This document shows, piece after piece, positions 1 through 8,153 of a stretch of DNA of 64,000 nt. How positions within the stretch are numbered: position 1 is the first letter of the stretch; each line of letters begins with the position of its first letter. The notes below the pieces were generated by a model. That model did not search any database, was not told where the DNA came from, and saw nothing but the letters and a program-made list of their open reading frames with translations. The stretch is from Limimaricola pyoseonensis (GTDB lineage: Bacteria; Pseudomonadota; Alphaproteobacteria; Rhodobacterales; Rhodobacteraceae), in the NCBI RefSeq assembly GCF_900102015.1, contig NZ_FNAT01000006.1, positions 62,001 through 126,000 on the forward strand. Direction: 5' to 3'. Made by a program: the position numbers and the translations under genes.

Positions 1-2
1 GC

Positions 3-323
3 GAGCTGGTCGAGCGCTTCTCGGGCGGCGAGCGCCGGTCCGGCGGCACGGCGCTGCTCGACGGCGGCTGGCGACTGGCCGGCTTCGCCATGGCCGCGGC
101 GGGCTGCGTCTTCCTGGTCGAGTTCCTGCAGCGCTTCCTGTCGACCGGCTACCGCGCCACCGCGACGGGCGAGAACTGGCCGCCGATCGAACTTATGGGC
201 TTCGACTGGTCGCCGGGGTCCCCGCTCACCTGGCTGCTGCCCGCGGCGCTGCTCGCGGCCGGGCTGTGGCTGCTCGGCGCGGCCAACAAGCGGGCGGCCG
301 CACAACAGGAGGCGCTGGCATGA
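3..323 (+). CDS. ABC transporter permease, branched-chain amino acid type (C-terminal fragment)
   Basis: Only the last 106 codons are visible, reading in frame from base 3 to a TGA at 321-323; the gene begins outside the window. The fragment has two hydrophobic stretches typical of inner-membrane helices (one starting LAGFAMAAAG, one near the end starting LTWLLPAALL) separated by a polar, tryptophan-containing loop, and a short charged tail. On its own it is not diagnostic. The call rests on position: its stop overlaps the livG start (ATGA at 320-323), and LivG/LivF ATPases work with LivH/LivM permeases. A LivM-type or fused LivHM permease is the likely identity, but another membrane protein cannot be excluded. 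Confidence 0.6.
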   Translation, partial: ELVERFSGGERRSGGTALLDGGWRLAGFAMAAAGCVFLVEFLQRFLSTGYRATATGENWPPIELMGFDWSPGSPLTWLLPAALLAAGLWLLGAANKRAAAQQEALA

Positions 324-1075
324 ACGACACCGTCCTGAAATTCGAGAACGTCCACAAGTCCTTCGGGCCGGCCCACATCATCCGCGACGTCGATCTCGAC
401 GTCCACCGGGGCGAGCGCCACGCTGTGATCGGCCCGAACGGGGCCGGGAAATCGACCCTGTTCCACCTGTGCTCCGGGCAGTTCGCTCCCAGCAGCGGCC
501 GGATCCTGCTCGACGGCGAGCAGATCAGCGGGCTGCGTCCGGCCGAGGTCAACCGCCGCGGACTGGCGCGCTCCTTCCAGATCACCAACATCTTCCCCGG
601 CATCACGGTGCACGAGAACCTGCGCCTCGCGGTGATGCGCAAGCACGGTCTGCAGTTCAGCTTCTGGCGCTTTGCCGGGCGGCTCTCGGCGGTCAATGCC
701 GAGGTCGAGGATCTGCTCGATCGCCTCAGGCTGACCGCGCGCGCCGGCACGCTGGCGAACCAGCTATCCTATTCCGAGCAGCGCTCGCTCGAGATCGGCA
801 TGACGCTGGCCTCGGACCCGAAGCTCATCCTGCTCGACGAGCCGATGGCCGGCATGTCGCAGGAGGAGACCGACTACACCGCGGATCTCATCCGCGAGAT
901 CACGCGCGGCCGGACCCTGCTCATCGTCGAGCACGACATGAGCGTGGTCTTCGCGCTGGCCGACCGGATCAGCGTGCTGGTCTACGGCGAAATCATCGCG
1001 ACCGGAACCCCCGAGGAGATCCGCGCCAACGCGCAAGTGAAGGAAGCTTATCTGGGCGAAGAGGTCGCGGCATGA
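320..1075 (+). CDS. livG: Branched-chain-type ABC transporter ATP-binding protein LivG
   Basis: Predicted cytoplasmic ATPase of a HAAT-family importer for branched-chain amino acids or related carboxylates, 251 aa, normal for LivG. Walker A GPNGAGKST is at residues 38-46, the Q-loop in SFQITNIF near 86-93, the signature LSYSEQR at 149-155 (a variant of LSGGQ; LSYGEQR is common in LivG), Walker B LILLDEP at 169-175 and the switch His in VEHD near 205. The ATG at 320 is chosen because it follows AGGAGG (307-312) at good spacing, gives the usual LivG N-terminus and overlaps the upstream stop. Its stop in turn overlaps livF. The substrate is unknown because the binding protein is outside the window; downstream catabolic genes suggest an organic acid or cyclic carbon source. 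Confidence 0.9.
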   Translation: MNDTVLKFENVHKSFGPAHIIRDVDLDVHRGERHAVIGPNGAGKSTLFHLCSGQFAPSSGRILLDGEQISGLRPAEVNRRGLARSFQITNIFPGITVHENLRLAVMRKHGLQFSFWRFAGRLSAVNAEVEDLLDRLRLTARAGTLANQLSYSEQRSLEIGMTLASDPKLILLDEPMAGMSQEETDYTADLIREITRGRTLLIVEHDMSVVFALADRISVLVYGEIIATGTPEEIRANAQVKEAYLGEEVAA

Positions 1076-1785
1076 GCGAGGCGATCCTGTCGGTGCAGGG
1101 CCTGCACGCGCATTATGGCAAGAGCCACATCCTGCAGGGCGTCAACTTCGACGTCGCGCCGGGCGAGGTGGTCAGCCTTCTGGGCCGCAACGGCTCGGGC
1201 CGTTCGACCACGATGAAGTCGGTCATGGGGCTGGTGCCGCCCAGCTCTGGCCGGGTGCTGCTGCGCGGCGAGGATCTCGCCGGCCAGCGCAGCTTCACGG
1301 TCTGCCGCCGCGGCATCGGCTACGTGCCGGAAGAGCGGGACATCTTCCTCAACCTGACCGTCGACGAGAACCTCGAGATGGGACGTCAGCGCGGTCCGGA
1401 GGGCGCGACGCGCTGGGAAGTGAAGGAGATGTTCACCTACTTCCCGCGCCTCAGGGAGCGCCGCAACACCCGGGCCGGCAGCCTGTCGGGCGGCGAGCAG
1501 CAGATGCTCACCATGTGCCGGTCGCTGCTCGGCAACCCGCTGGTCATGCTGATCGACGAGCCGACCGAGGGTCTCGCCCCCAAGATCGTCGCGGTGGTGG
1601 GTGAGGTCATCGAGGACATCAACCGGCGCGGCGTCTCGGTCGTGCTGGTCGAGCAGAAGCTCTCGATCGCGCTGAAGGTCTCGAACCGGCTCTGCGTCAT
1701 GGGCCACGGCCAGATCGTGTTCGAGGGCACGCCGGCCGAGCTCGAGGGCCGGCCGGACGTCACCGAGGAATGGCTCGCCGTCTGA
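1072..1785 (+). CDS. livF: Branched-chain-type ABC transporter ATP-binding protein LivF (Walker A Lys replaced by Arg)
   Basis: Second ATPase of the same importer, 237 aa, typical for LivF. The signature LSGGEQQ (138-144) and Walker B LVMLIDEP (157-164) are intact. The P-loop at residues 38-46 reads GRNGSGRST: the invariant nucleotide-binding lysine is arginine (R44, codon CGT at 1201-1203). A Lys codon (AAA/AAG) differs from CGT at two or three positions, so a single-base sequencing error does not explain it. I recall Arg at this position in some LivF homologues, but I have not verified this. If ATP hydrolysis here is weak, LivG would carry the canonical site of the heterodimer. The gene starts in an ATGA overlap with livG; the VOC gene follows after 23 bp. 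Confidence 0.88.
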   Translation: MSEAILSVQGLHAHYGKSHILQGVNFDVAPGEVVSLLGRNGSGRSTTMKSVMGLVPPSSGRVLLRGEDLAGQRSFTVCRRGIGYVPEERDIFLNLTVDENLEMGRQRGPEGATRWEVKEMFTYFPRLRERRNTRAGSLSGGEQQMLTMCRSLLGNPLVMLIDEPTEGLAPKIVAVVGEVIEDINRRGVSVVLVEQKLSIALKVSNRLCVMGHGQIVFEGTPAELEGRPDVTEEWLAV

Positions 1786-1808
1786 GGCGCGCAGGGAGGA
1801 TTGCGAAG

Positions 1809-2291
1809 ATGAGGATGACGGCACCGATGGAGGCGGGTCTCGCCGTGCGCGACCTCGACCGGATGCTGGCCTTCTACCGGGAGGCCTTCGGCTTCGAGAC
1901 GGTCGCGGACGTCCATGTTCCGGCCGAGAAGGCCCGGGCCGCGGCGCTGAGCCGGGGCGGGTACCGCGTCGTGCGGCTGCAGACGCCCCGTGGCGAGCGG
2001 ATCAAGCTCCTGGCGCCGGACACGCCGCCCGCGGCACGGCCGGAGCCGACCGAGATGATCCTCGACCGTGCCGACGGCGCCTATCTCACCTTCATCGTCG
2101 ACGACCTCGGCGACGTGGTGGCGCGCGCCGTCGCGGCCGGGGCGCGGCCGATGACAGGCGACGATCCGGTCGAGGTGCGGCCCGGTACCTACCTGGCCTT
2201 CCTGCGCGACCCGGAGGGGCATGTCTTCGAGATCGTGCAATACGCCGACATCGCCGCCTACCGTCCCGATCTCGCGGGGCCGGCGGCATGA
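1809..2291 (+). CDS. VOC (glyoxalase/bleomycin-resistance) superfamily protein
   Basis: A 160-aa protein with the two-module VOC layout. An N-terminal module (LAVRDLDRMLAFYREAFGF) is followed by a second one (residues about 80-150) ending in DPEGHVFEIVQ, whose Glu is the usual metal ligand of this fold. VOC proteins are metal-dependent isomerases, lyases or dioxygenases acting on small carbonyl or aromatic substrates; the reaction cannot be predicted here. Start ATG 1809 is preferred over an in-frame upstream ATG at 1770 because GGGAGG lies just before it and 1770 lies inside livF. The stop overlaps the next SDR start (ATGA at 2288-2291), so the two are translationally coupled. It could be a lactoylglutathione-lyase-like detoxifier or a pathway isomerase. 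Confidence 0.85.
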   Translation: MRMTAPMEAGLAVRDLDRMLAFYREAFGFETVADVHVPAEKARAAALSRGGYRVVRLQTPRGERIKLLAPDTPPAARPEPTEMILDRADGAYLTFIVDDLGDVVARAVAAGARPMTGDDPVEVRPGTYLAFLRDPEGHVFEIVQYADIAAYRPDLAGPAA

Positions 2292-3028
2292 TGTTCGATT
2301 TCAGCGGCCGCACCCTGCTGCTCACCGGGGCCAGCGGCGGCATCGGGCGGGCGGTGGCCGGGCTGTTCCGCGCGGCCGGCGCCAACCTCGTGCTGGCCGA
2401 TCTCGACCGCGACGCGCTCGCCGCGACGGCGGCGGATCTCGGGCCCGGCCGTGGCCGGCTCGCGACGCTGCGCCTCGACGCGGCCGAGCCCGCCGACGCC
2501 GAGGCCGCCGTGGCGGAGGCCGAGGCGATGGGCGGCATCGACTTCCTCGTGCCGGCGGCCGGGATCTACCTCGCCGAGCCCTTCGCCGGGATGACTGACG
2601 CGCAGTGGCGCCGCACGCTTTCGGTCAATCTCGACGGGGTCTTCTACCTGACCCGCCGGGCGGTGCCCTGTCTCAGGGACAATTCCAGCATCGTGAACCT
2701 GACCTCGCTCGCGGCGCATCGGGGCGCGGTCAGCAACGCGCATTACGCCGCCTCGAAGGGCGCGCTCGAGGCGTTCTCGCGCAGCCTCGCGCGTGAACTC
2801 GCCCCGCGCTGCCGGGTCAACGCGGTGGCGCCGGGCGTGATCGAGACACCGATGACGCGAGTCCTGATAGCGCAGCGCGGCGCCGAGACCCTGAGCGGCA
2901 CCCCGCTCGGCCGGTTCGGCACCGCGGACGAGGTCGCCTCCGTGGTCGCCTTCCTGTGCAGCGACGCCGCCAGCTTCGTGACGGGAGAGACCCTGCACGT
3001 AAATGGCGGCCTCTACATGAAGGGCTGA
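2288..3028 (+). CDS. SDR family NAD(P)-dependent oxidoreductase (first of two)
   Basis: Classical short-chain dehydrogenase, 246 aa. The nucleotide-binding motif TGASGGIG is at residues 13-20, an acidic residue follows beta-2 (LADLD), favouring NAD over NADP, and the catalytic Ser140, Tyr153 and Lys157 are in NLTSLAAH and YAASK. The usual NNAG is replaced by PAAG (89-92), an uncommon variant. It ends with the family-typical C-terminus (TGETLHVNGG). It overlaps the VOC gene by four bases and sits 70 bp before a second SDR. Context suggests it oxidises an alcohol, for example a cyclitol, sugar acid or diol, ahead of the 2-oxoacid dehydrogenase-like complex downstream. The substrate cannot be read from sequence. 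Confidence 0.88.
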   Translation: MMFDFSGRTLLLTGASGGIGRAVAGLFRAAGANLVLADLDRDALAATAADLGPGRGRLATLRLDAAEPADAEAAVAEAEAMGGIDFLVPAAGIYLAEPFAGMTDAQWRRTLSVNLDGVFYLTRRAVPCLRDNSSIVNLTSLAAHRGAVSNAHYAASKGALEAFSRSLARELAPRCRVNAVAPGVIETPMTRVLIAQRGAETLSGTPLGRFGTADEVASVVAFLCSDAASFVTGETLHVNGGLYMKG

Positions 3029-3098
3029 CGGCGATGGCAATTCGGACACTGCGGAACACGGCACGCTGCCGGAACGCCGCGCGAGGACGGGGGACGCG

Positions 3099-3854
3099 AT
3101 GACGGGGCTGCTCGAGGGAAAACTGGCGCTGGTGACCGGCGCCGGGCGAGGGCTCGGCGCGGCGATCGCGGAGGGCATGGCGCGCTCCGGCGCACGGCTC
3201 GTGCTGGTCGATCGCGACCCCGACGGTGTCGCGGCCGTCGCCGCGCGGCTAGAGGCGATCGGCGCGTCCGCAATGCCCGAGCTGCTCGACGTCACCGACC
3301 GCGCCGCGGTGCGGCGCCTCGCGGCACAGATCCTCGAGCGCGAGGGCGGTCTCGACGTGCTGGTGAACAATGCCGGCGTGGCGGGGCGCGCCGGCTTCGA
3401 CAGCGAGGAATGCGCCGAGGTCTGGGACCGGACCATGGCCGTCAATCTCGAGGGAACCTTCAATATGTCGCACGCCTTCGTGCCCGCGCTGAAGGCCGCG
3501 AAGGGCAATGTCGTGCACCTGTGCTCGGTCGCCGGCTTCGTCGCCGGCGGCTCGACCGCCGGATACGTCGTGTCCAAGGGCGCGGTGCGGTCGCTGACCC
3601 AGGTCATGGCGCGGGACCTCGCGCCGCACGAGGTGCGGGTCAACGCCGTCGCGCCGGGGATCATGATGAGCGAGATGGCGGTGGCGCAGCTCGCCCGGCC
3701 CGGCGGCGCCGACTGGTTCCTCGACCGGGTGCCGATGCGGCGGATCGGCGAGACCCGCGAGATCGTCGATCCGGTCGTGTTCCTTGCCTCGCCGATGGCC
3801 GGCTACATCACCGGCGCCGTGCTGCCGGTCGATGGCGGCTTCCTTGCCGCCTGA
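3099..3854 (+). CDS. SDR family NAD(P)-dependent oxidoreductase (second of two)
   Basis: Classical SDR of 251 aa. TGAGRGLG occupies residues 13-20, an Asp ends beta-2 (VDRD, favouring NAD), NNAG is at 90-93, and the catalytic triad is Ser143, Tyr156 and Lys160 (YVVSK). The C-terminus ends in TGAVLPVDGG, typical of 3-oxoacyl-ACP-reductase-like SDRs. It is not a recent duplicate of the preceding SDR: active-site loops and C-termini differ. The start ATG 3099 follows a GAGGACGGGGG purine stretch. It is followed by the fused E1 gene after 25 bp. Two successive SDRs in one operon suggest two oxidation steps, or oxidation of two related stereoisomers, in one catabolic route; this is inference. Confidence 0.88.
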   Translation: MTGLLEGKLALVTGAGRGLGAAIAEGMARSGARLVLVDRDPDGVAAVAARLEAIGASAMPELLDVTDRAAVRRLAAQILEREGGLDVLVNNAGVAGRAGFDSEECAEVWDRTMAVNLEGTFNMSHAFVPALKAAKGNVVHLCSVAGFVAGGSTAGYVVSKGAVRSLTQVMARDLAPHEVRVNAVAPGIMMSEMAVAQLARPGGADWFLDRVPMRRIGETREIVDPVVFLASPMAGYITGAVLPVDGGFLAA

Positions 3855-3879
3855 TCCGATTACCGAACTGGAGGCCGCA

Positions 3880-6072
3880 ATGCCCGATTTCACCGATCTG
3901 ACCCCGATCTCCACCTGGCGCGAGATCGCGGCCTCGGCCGAGGACCGCACCGCGCTGGAGCCCGGCCTCGGCCGGACCATGCTGGTGCAGGCGCACCTGA
4001 TCCGCGCCTTCGAGGAGAAGGTGCTGGAGCTGGCCGGGCAGGGGCTTGTGCACGGCCCGGCCCATTCCGCGATCGGCCAGGAGGGGGGCGCCGTGGGCTC
4101 CGCCCTGGCGCTGCGCCCGAGCGACCAGGTGAACGGCTCGCACCGCGCGCACCACCAGTTCCTCGCCAAGGCGCTGGCCTATGTGGCGCCGGACGGGATC
4201 GACCCGGAGGCCGGTTTCGACGAGACGATCCGCTCGCTGTCGAAGCGCACGTTGTCGGAGATCCTCGGCCTCGCCGAGGGTTTCTGCAAGGGCCGCGGCG
4301 GCTCGATGCACCTGCGCTGGTCCGAGGCCGGCAATCTCGGCACCAACGCGATCGTCGGCGGCGGCGTGCCGATGGCCGCGGGCGCGGCCTGGGCGCATCG
4401 GCGGGCCGGCAAGGGCGACGTGGTCTACACCTATTTCGGCGACGGCGCGGTGAATATCGGCTCGGTGCTCGAAACGATGAACATCGCCGCAGCCTGGAAG
4501 CTGCCGATCTGCTTCTTCATCGAGAACAACCGCTACGCGGTCTCCACCCATGTCGAGGAATGCACCGCCGAGCCGCGGCTGTCCTCGCGCGGGCAGGCCT
4601 TCGGCATCCCCGCCTTCAAGGTCGACGGCATGGACACGCTGTCGGTCTACCTCGCCGCGCAGGAGGCCAATGCGATCATGCGCACCGGCCGCGGCCCGAC
4701 GATCATCGAGGCCGACGTCTACCGCTACTTCCACCAGAACGGCGCGCTGCCCGGCTCGGCCTTCGGTTATCGCAGCAAGGAGGAGGAGGCCGAGTGGCGC
4801 GGGCGCGACCCGCTCGACCGTCTCGGCGCCGACCTGCAGGACCGGCAGATCATCGGCAGCCAGGCGATCGAGGATCTGCGGGCTAACTGCACCGGCCTGA
4901 TGGACGAGATCGCCGGTGAACTGGTCGAGACGGTCGATGGCCAGCGTCGCATCGTGCCGGCGCTCTGGCCCGAGGAGAACTTCCGCGATTTCGGCCTGCG
5001 CGGCGACCTGTCGGAATTCGAGGGCGCGCGCTTCGAGGAGGAGGCGAGCTTCTCCGGCAAGCTGAAGAAGGACGTGAAGTTCATCGACGTGGTCTCGCGG
5101 GTGATGGCGCGGCGCATGTCCGAGGACGACCGCATCGTCGTGCTCGGAGAGGACGTGCACCGGCTCAAGGGCGGCACGAACGGCGCGACGCGCGGCCTGT
5201 CGGAGGAGTTCCCCGACCGCGTGCTCGGCACGCCGATCAGCGAGAACGCCTTCACCGGCCTCGCCGGCGGCATGGCGGCGGACGGCCGGGTGCGCCCGGT
5301 CATCGAGTTCATGTATCCCGACTTCATGTGGGTCGCCGCCGACCAGGTGTTCAACCAGATCGGCAAGGCGCGCCACATGTTCGGCGGCGACAGCGCGATG
5401 CCGCTGGTGCTGCGCACCAAGATCGCGATGGGCACCGGCTACGGCTCGCAGCATTCGATGGACCCGGCGGGCATCTTCGCCACCGCGCCGGGCTGGCGCA
5501 TCGTCGCGCCCTCGACTCCGTTCGACTATGTCGGGCTGATGAACTCGGCGCTGCGCTGCGAGGATCCGGTGCTGGTGCTCGAGCACGTCGATCTCTACGC
5601 CTCCAAGGGGCGCGCGCCGGTCGAGGATCTCGACTACTGCATCCCGCTGGGCAAGGCGCGACTCGTGCGCGAGGGGCGGCGCGCCACGATCCTGACCTAT
5701 CTCGGCATGGTCGAGACGACCCGCGCGGCGGTCGAGCGCCTGGGCATGGACGCCGAGGTGATCGACCTGCGCAGCCTCGACCGGGCCGGGCTCGACTGGA
5801 AGACGGTCGAGGCCTCGATCCGAAAGACCGGCAACGTGATGATCGTCGAGCAGGGCGCCTCCGGGACCTCCTACGGGGCCTGGCTGGCCGACGAGCTGCA
5901 GCGCCGCTGCTTCGACTGGCTTGACCAGCCGATCAAGCGGGTCACCGGCTCGGAGGCCTCGCCCAGCATCTCGAAGGTGCTCGAGGCGGCGGCCTGCGCG
6001 CGGCCGCAGGATGTCGAGGCCGGGCTGCGCGAGCTGATGTCCGACCAGGGCCTGAAGCTGGCCGCCGAATAA
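3880..6072 (+). CDS. Fused alpha/beta E1 component of a 2-oxoacid dehydrogenase-like complex (thiamine pyrophosphate enzyme)
   Basis: A 730-aa single chain carrying both E1 halves. The alpha part (about 30-385) has the ThDP/Mg motif beginning GDGAVNIG at 187 and ending IENN at 217. The beta part (from about 395) starts FIDVVSRVMA and contains the GEDV and EFMYPDFMW segments and a transketolase C-domain. In most bacteria these are two genes; fused forms occur in branched-chain oxoacid, acetoin-type and unassigned complexes. It would decarboxylate a 2-oxoacid or cleave an acyloin and load the acyl group onto the lipoyl arm of the next gene product. The ATG at 3880 is preferred because upstream in-frame codons lie inside the preceding SDR and because it follows GGAGG. 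The E3 subunit must come from elsewhere. Confidence 0.88.
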   Translation: MPDFTDLTPISTWREIAASAEDRTALEPGLGRTMLVQAHLIRAFEEKVLELAGQGLVHGPAHSAIGQEGGAVGSALALRPSDQVNGSHRAHHQFLAKALAYVAPDGIDPEAGFDETIRSLSKRTLSEILGLAEGFCKGRGGSMHLRWSEAGNLGTNAIVGGGVPMAAGAAWAHRRAGKGDVVYTYFGDGAVNIGSVLETMNIAAAWKLPICFFIENNRYAVSTHVEECTAEPRLSSRGQAFGIPAFKVDGMDTLSVYLAAQEANAIMRTGRGPTIIEADVYRYFHQNGALPGSAFGYRSKEEEAEWRGRDPLDRLGADLQDRQIIGSQAIEDLRANCTGLMDEIAGELVETVDGQRRIVPALWPEENFRDFGLRGDLSEFEGARFEEEASFSGKLKKDVKFIDVVSRVMARRMSEDDRIVVLGEDVHRLKGGTNGATRGLSEEFPDRVLGTPISENAFTGLAGGMAADGRVRPVIEFMYPDFMWVAADQVFNQIGKARHMFGGDSAMPLVLRTKIAMGTGYGSQHSMDPAGIFATAPGWRIVAPSTPFDYVGLMNSALRCEDPVLVLEHVDLYASKGRAPVEDLDYCIPLGKARLVREGRRATILTYLGMVETTRAAVERLGMDAEVIDLRSLDRAGLDWKTVEASIRKTGNVMIVEQGASGTSYGAWLADELQRRCFDWLDQPIKRVTGSEASPSISKVLEAAACARPQDVEAGLRELMSDQGLKLAAE

Positions 6073-6082
6073 GGAGACGCGG

Positions 6083-7345
6083 ATGCCGACCGAAGTAGTG
6101 CTGCCCTCGCTGTCCGCCGGGATGGAGGACGCGATCATCGCCCGCTGGCTCAAGGCCGAGGGCGACGACGTCGCGCCGGGCGAGGTGCTCGCCGAGATTG
6201 AAACCGACAAGGCCACGATGGAGCTGGAGGCCGAGACCGCGGGCCGCCTTGGCCGCCTGCTTTGCCAAAGCGGCGAGCGCGCGGCGGTCGGAGAGGCCAT
6301 CGCGCTGGTCCTCGCTGGCGACGAGGACCCGTCCGCGCTGGACGCCGAGGCGCCGAAGCCCGCGCCGGAACCGGAGGCGGACAGGAACGAGGTCGCAGCT
6401 TCGCCGGTGTCGGAGCAGCCCGCGCCGAGCCGCCGCAAGGCGGCCTCGCCGCTGGCCCGGCGCGTCGCCGCCGAGTGGGGCGTCGCGCTCGACGGCCTGC
6501 CAGGCTCGGGGCCGGCGGGCCGCGTGGTCCGGGTCGACGTGGAGCGCGCGCGCGACGCGGCCGAGCCTGCCGACGCCGCCGCGGAAGTTGACCCGCCCGC
6601 CGCGCCAAAGGCGTCCCGGGTGCCGGAGGCGCGTGACCCGGCGATCCCAGCCGGGATCGGCGCCCATGACGCGATCCCGCACAGCGGCATGCGCCGCACC
6701 ATCGCGCGGCGGCTGCACGAGGCCAAGACCACCATCCCGCATTTCTACCTCGAGGCCGATTGCGACATCGCGGCGCTGCTCGAAATGCGCGGCCGGGTGA
6801 ACGAGGGCCGCGACCGGGCCGAGCGGATCTCGGTGAACGATCTCGTGGTGAAGGCGGCGGCGCTGGCGCTGCGCAAGGTGCCGCGCGCCAACGCGGTCTG
6901 GACCGAGGACGCGACGCTGCAGCTGCGGTCGGTCGACATCTCGATCGCGGTGGCAACCGAGGACGGGCTGGTCACGCCGATCCTGCGCGAGGCCGACCGC
7001 AAGGGCCTCGGCACGATCTCGGCCGAGGTGAAGGAACTGGCCGCGCGGGCGCGGGAGGGCCGGCTCCGCCCCGAGGAATACCAGGGCGGCGGCTTCTCGA
7101 TCTCCAATCTCGGGATGTACGGCGTCAAGTCCTTCGCCGCGATCGTCAACCCGCCGCAGAGCTGCATCCTCGCCGTGGGCGCGGCCGAGACGCGGCCAGT
7201 CGGGCGCGACGGCGAGATCGTCCTTGCGCCGGTGATGAGCTGCACCCTTTCCGTCGACCACCGGTCGGTGGACGGGGCGCTCGGCGCCGAATGGCTGGCC
7301 GCCTTCAAGGCGGCGATCCAAAACCCGATGACCCTTCTGCTCTGA
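6083..7345 (+). CDS. Dihydrolipoamide acyltransferase (E2) of the same complex
   Basis: A 420-aa E2 protein with the three standard parts. The N-terminal lipoyl domain has its lipoylated Lys43 in ETDKAT. A peripheral subunit-binding domain lies near residues 121-155 (ASPLARRVAAEWGV). The C-terminal CoA acyltransferase domain has the catalytic DHRSVDG motif at about 392-398 and ends IQNPMTLLL. Linkers are rich in Ala, Pro and Glu. It transfers the acyl group made by the upstream fused E1 to CoA. It follows E1 after 10 bp with GGAG before the ATG. No dihydrolipoamide dehydrogenase is in the operon, so the cell's shared E3 is probably used. Exact substrate (acetoin, branched-chain or other oxoacid) is undetermined. 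Confidence 0.92.
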   Translation: MPTEVVLPSLSAGMEDAIIARWLKAEGDDVAPGEVLAEIETDKATMELEAETAGRLGRLLCQSGERAAVGEAIALVLAGDEDPSALDAEAPKPAPEPEADRNEVAASPVSEQPAPSRRKAASPLARRVAAEWGVALDGLPGSGPAGRVVRVDVERARDAAEPADAAAEVDPPAAPKASRVPEARDPAIPAGIGAHDAIPHSGMRRTIARRLHEAKTTIPHFYLEADCDIAALLEMRGRVNEGRDRAERISVNDLVVKAAALALRKVPRANAVWTEDATLQLRSVDISIAVATEDGLVTPILREADRKGLGTISAEVKELAARAREGRLRPEEYQGGGFSISNLGMYGVKSFAAIVNPPQSCILAVGAAETRPVGRDGEIVLAPVMSCTLSVDHRSVDGALGAEWLAAFKAAIQNPMTLLL

Positions 7346-7352
7346 GGCCGCG

Positions 7353-8153
7353 ATGATTTCCGGAACGACCAGACTCTTCGCCATTCTCGCCGACCCGGTC
7401 GGCCATGTCCGAACGCCGCAGGCCCTGAACGCCCGCTTCGCAGAGGCCGGGCAGGACGCGGTGCTGGTGCCCTGCGAGGTCGGGCCAGACGCGCTGGAGG
7501 AGACCGTCCGGGGGCTGCGCAACGTCCGCAACCTCGGCGGGCTGGTGGTCACCGTGCCGCACAAGACCGAGATCGCCCGCCACTGCAACGCGCTGAGCGA
7601 AAGGGCCCGGCTTGCCGGGGCGGTGAACGTCGTCCGGCGCGAGGCCGACGGGCGGCTCTTCGGTGACCTGCTCGACGGCGCGGGCTTCGTCGCGGGCCTC
7701 TCTGCCGCCGAGGTCGAGCTCGAGGGCCGGTCGGTGTTCCTGGCCGGGGCAGGCGGCGCGGCCAGCGCCATCGCCTTCGCGCTGGCCGAGGCCGGCGCGG
7801 CGCGGCTGACCGTCGCCAACCGATCGGAAGCCAAGGCCCGCGCGCTTCTGCAGCGTTTGCAGTCGGCCTTCCCGGCGGTCGCGGTCGAGGCGGGTCACGA
7901 CCCGCAGCGCCACGACATCGCCGTCAACGCCACCTCGCTCGGGCTGAAGCCGGACGACCCGCTGCCGTTCGACCCGGCGGACCTGTCGCCCGGCACCCTC
8001 GTGGCCGAGGTGATCATGCAGCCGGAGGAGACGCCGCTGCTCGCCGCCGCGGCGGCGCGCGGGCTGCCGACCCATCTGGGGCGCATGATGCTGGAGGGCC
8101 AACTGCGCCAGATGATGGCGTTCCTTCTGCCGGAAGCGGAGGGCGCGGCGTGA
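7353..8153 (+). CDS. Shikimate/quinate dehydrogenase-like oxidoreductase (AroE family)
   Basis: A 266-aa protein with the AroE two-domain fold: an N-terminal substrate domain with catalytic Lys71 (VPHKTEIA), Asn92 (AVN) and Asp108 (LLDG), then a Rossmann domain with GAGGAASA (132-139) and NRSEAKA as cofactor loop. The carboxylate-binding Ser-x-Ser of true shikimate dehydrogenases (SLSP in most) is replaced by HVRTP near residues 18-22, and NTDG is LLDG. The enzyme therefore probably acts on a different substrate from biosynthetic AroE. Being last in a catabolic operon supports a peripheral role, for instance on quinate-like or other cyclic hydroxy acids. It follows the E2 gene after only 7 bp. 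Confidence 0.85.
   Translation: MISGTTRLFAILADPVGHVRTPQALNARFAEAGQDAVLVPCEVGPDALEETVRGLRNVRNLGGLVVTVPHKTEIARHCNALSERARLAGAVNVVRREADGRLFGDLLDGAGFVAGLSAAEVELEGRSVFLAGAGGAASAIAFALAEAGAARLTVANRSEAKARALLQRLQSAFPAVAVEAGHDPQRHDIAVNATSLGLKPDDPLPFDPADLSPGTLVAEVIMQPEETPLLAAAAARGLPTHLGRMMLEGQLRQMMAFLLPEAEGAA

Noticed and set aside
3808-6735. 975-codon open frame on the minus strand opposite E1/E2
   Set aside because: Typical antisense shadow in very GC-rich DNA: Arg/Ala/Asp-rich, no domains, while the plus strand encodes clear E1 and E2 enzymes.
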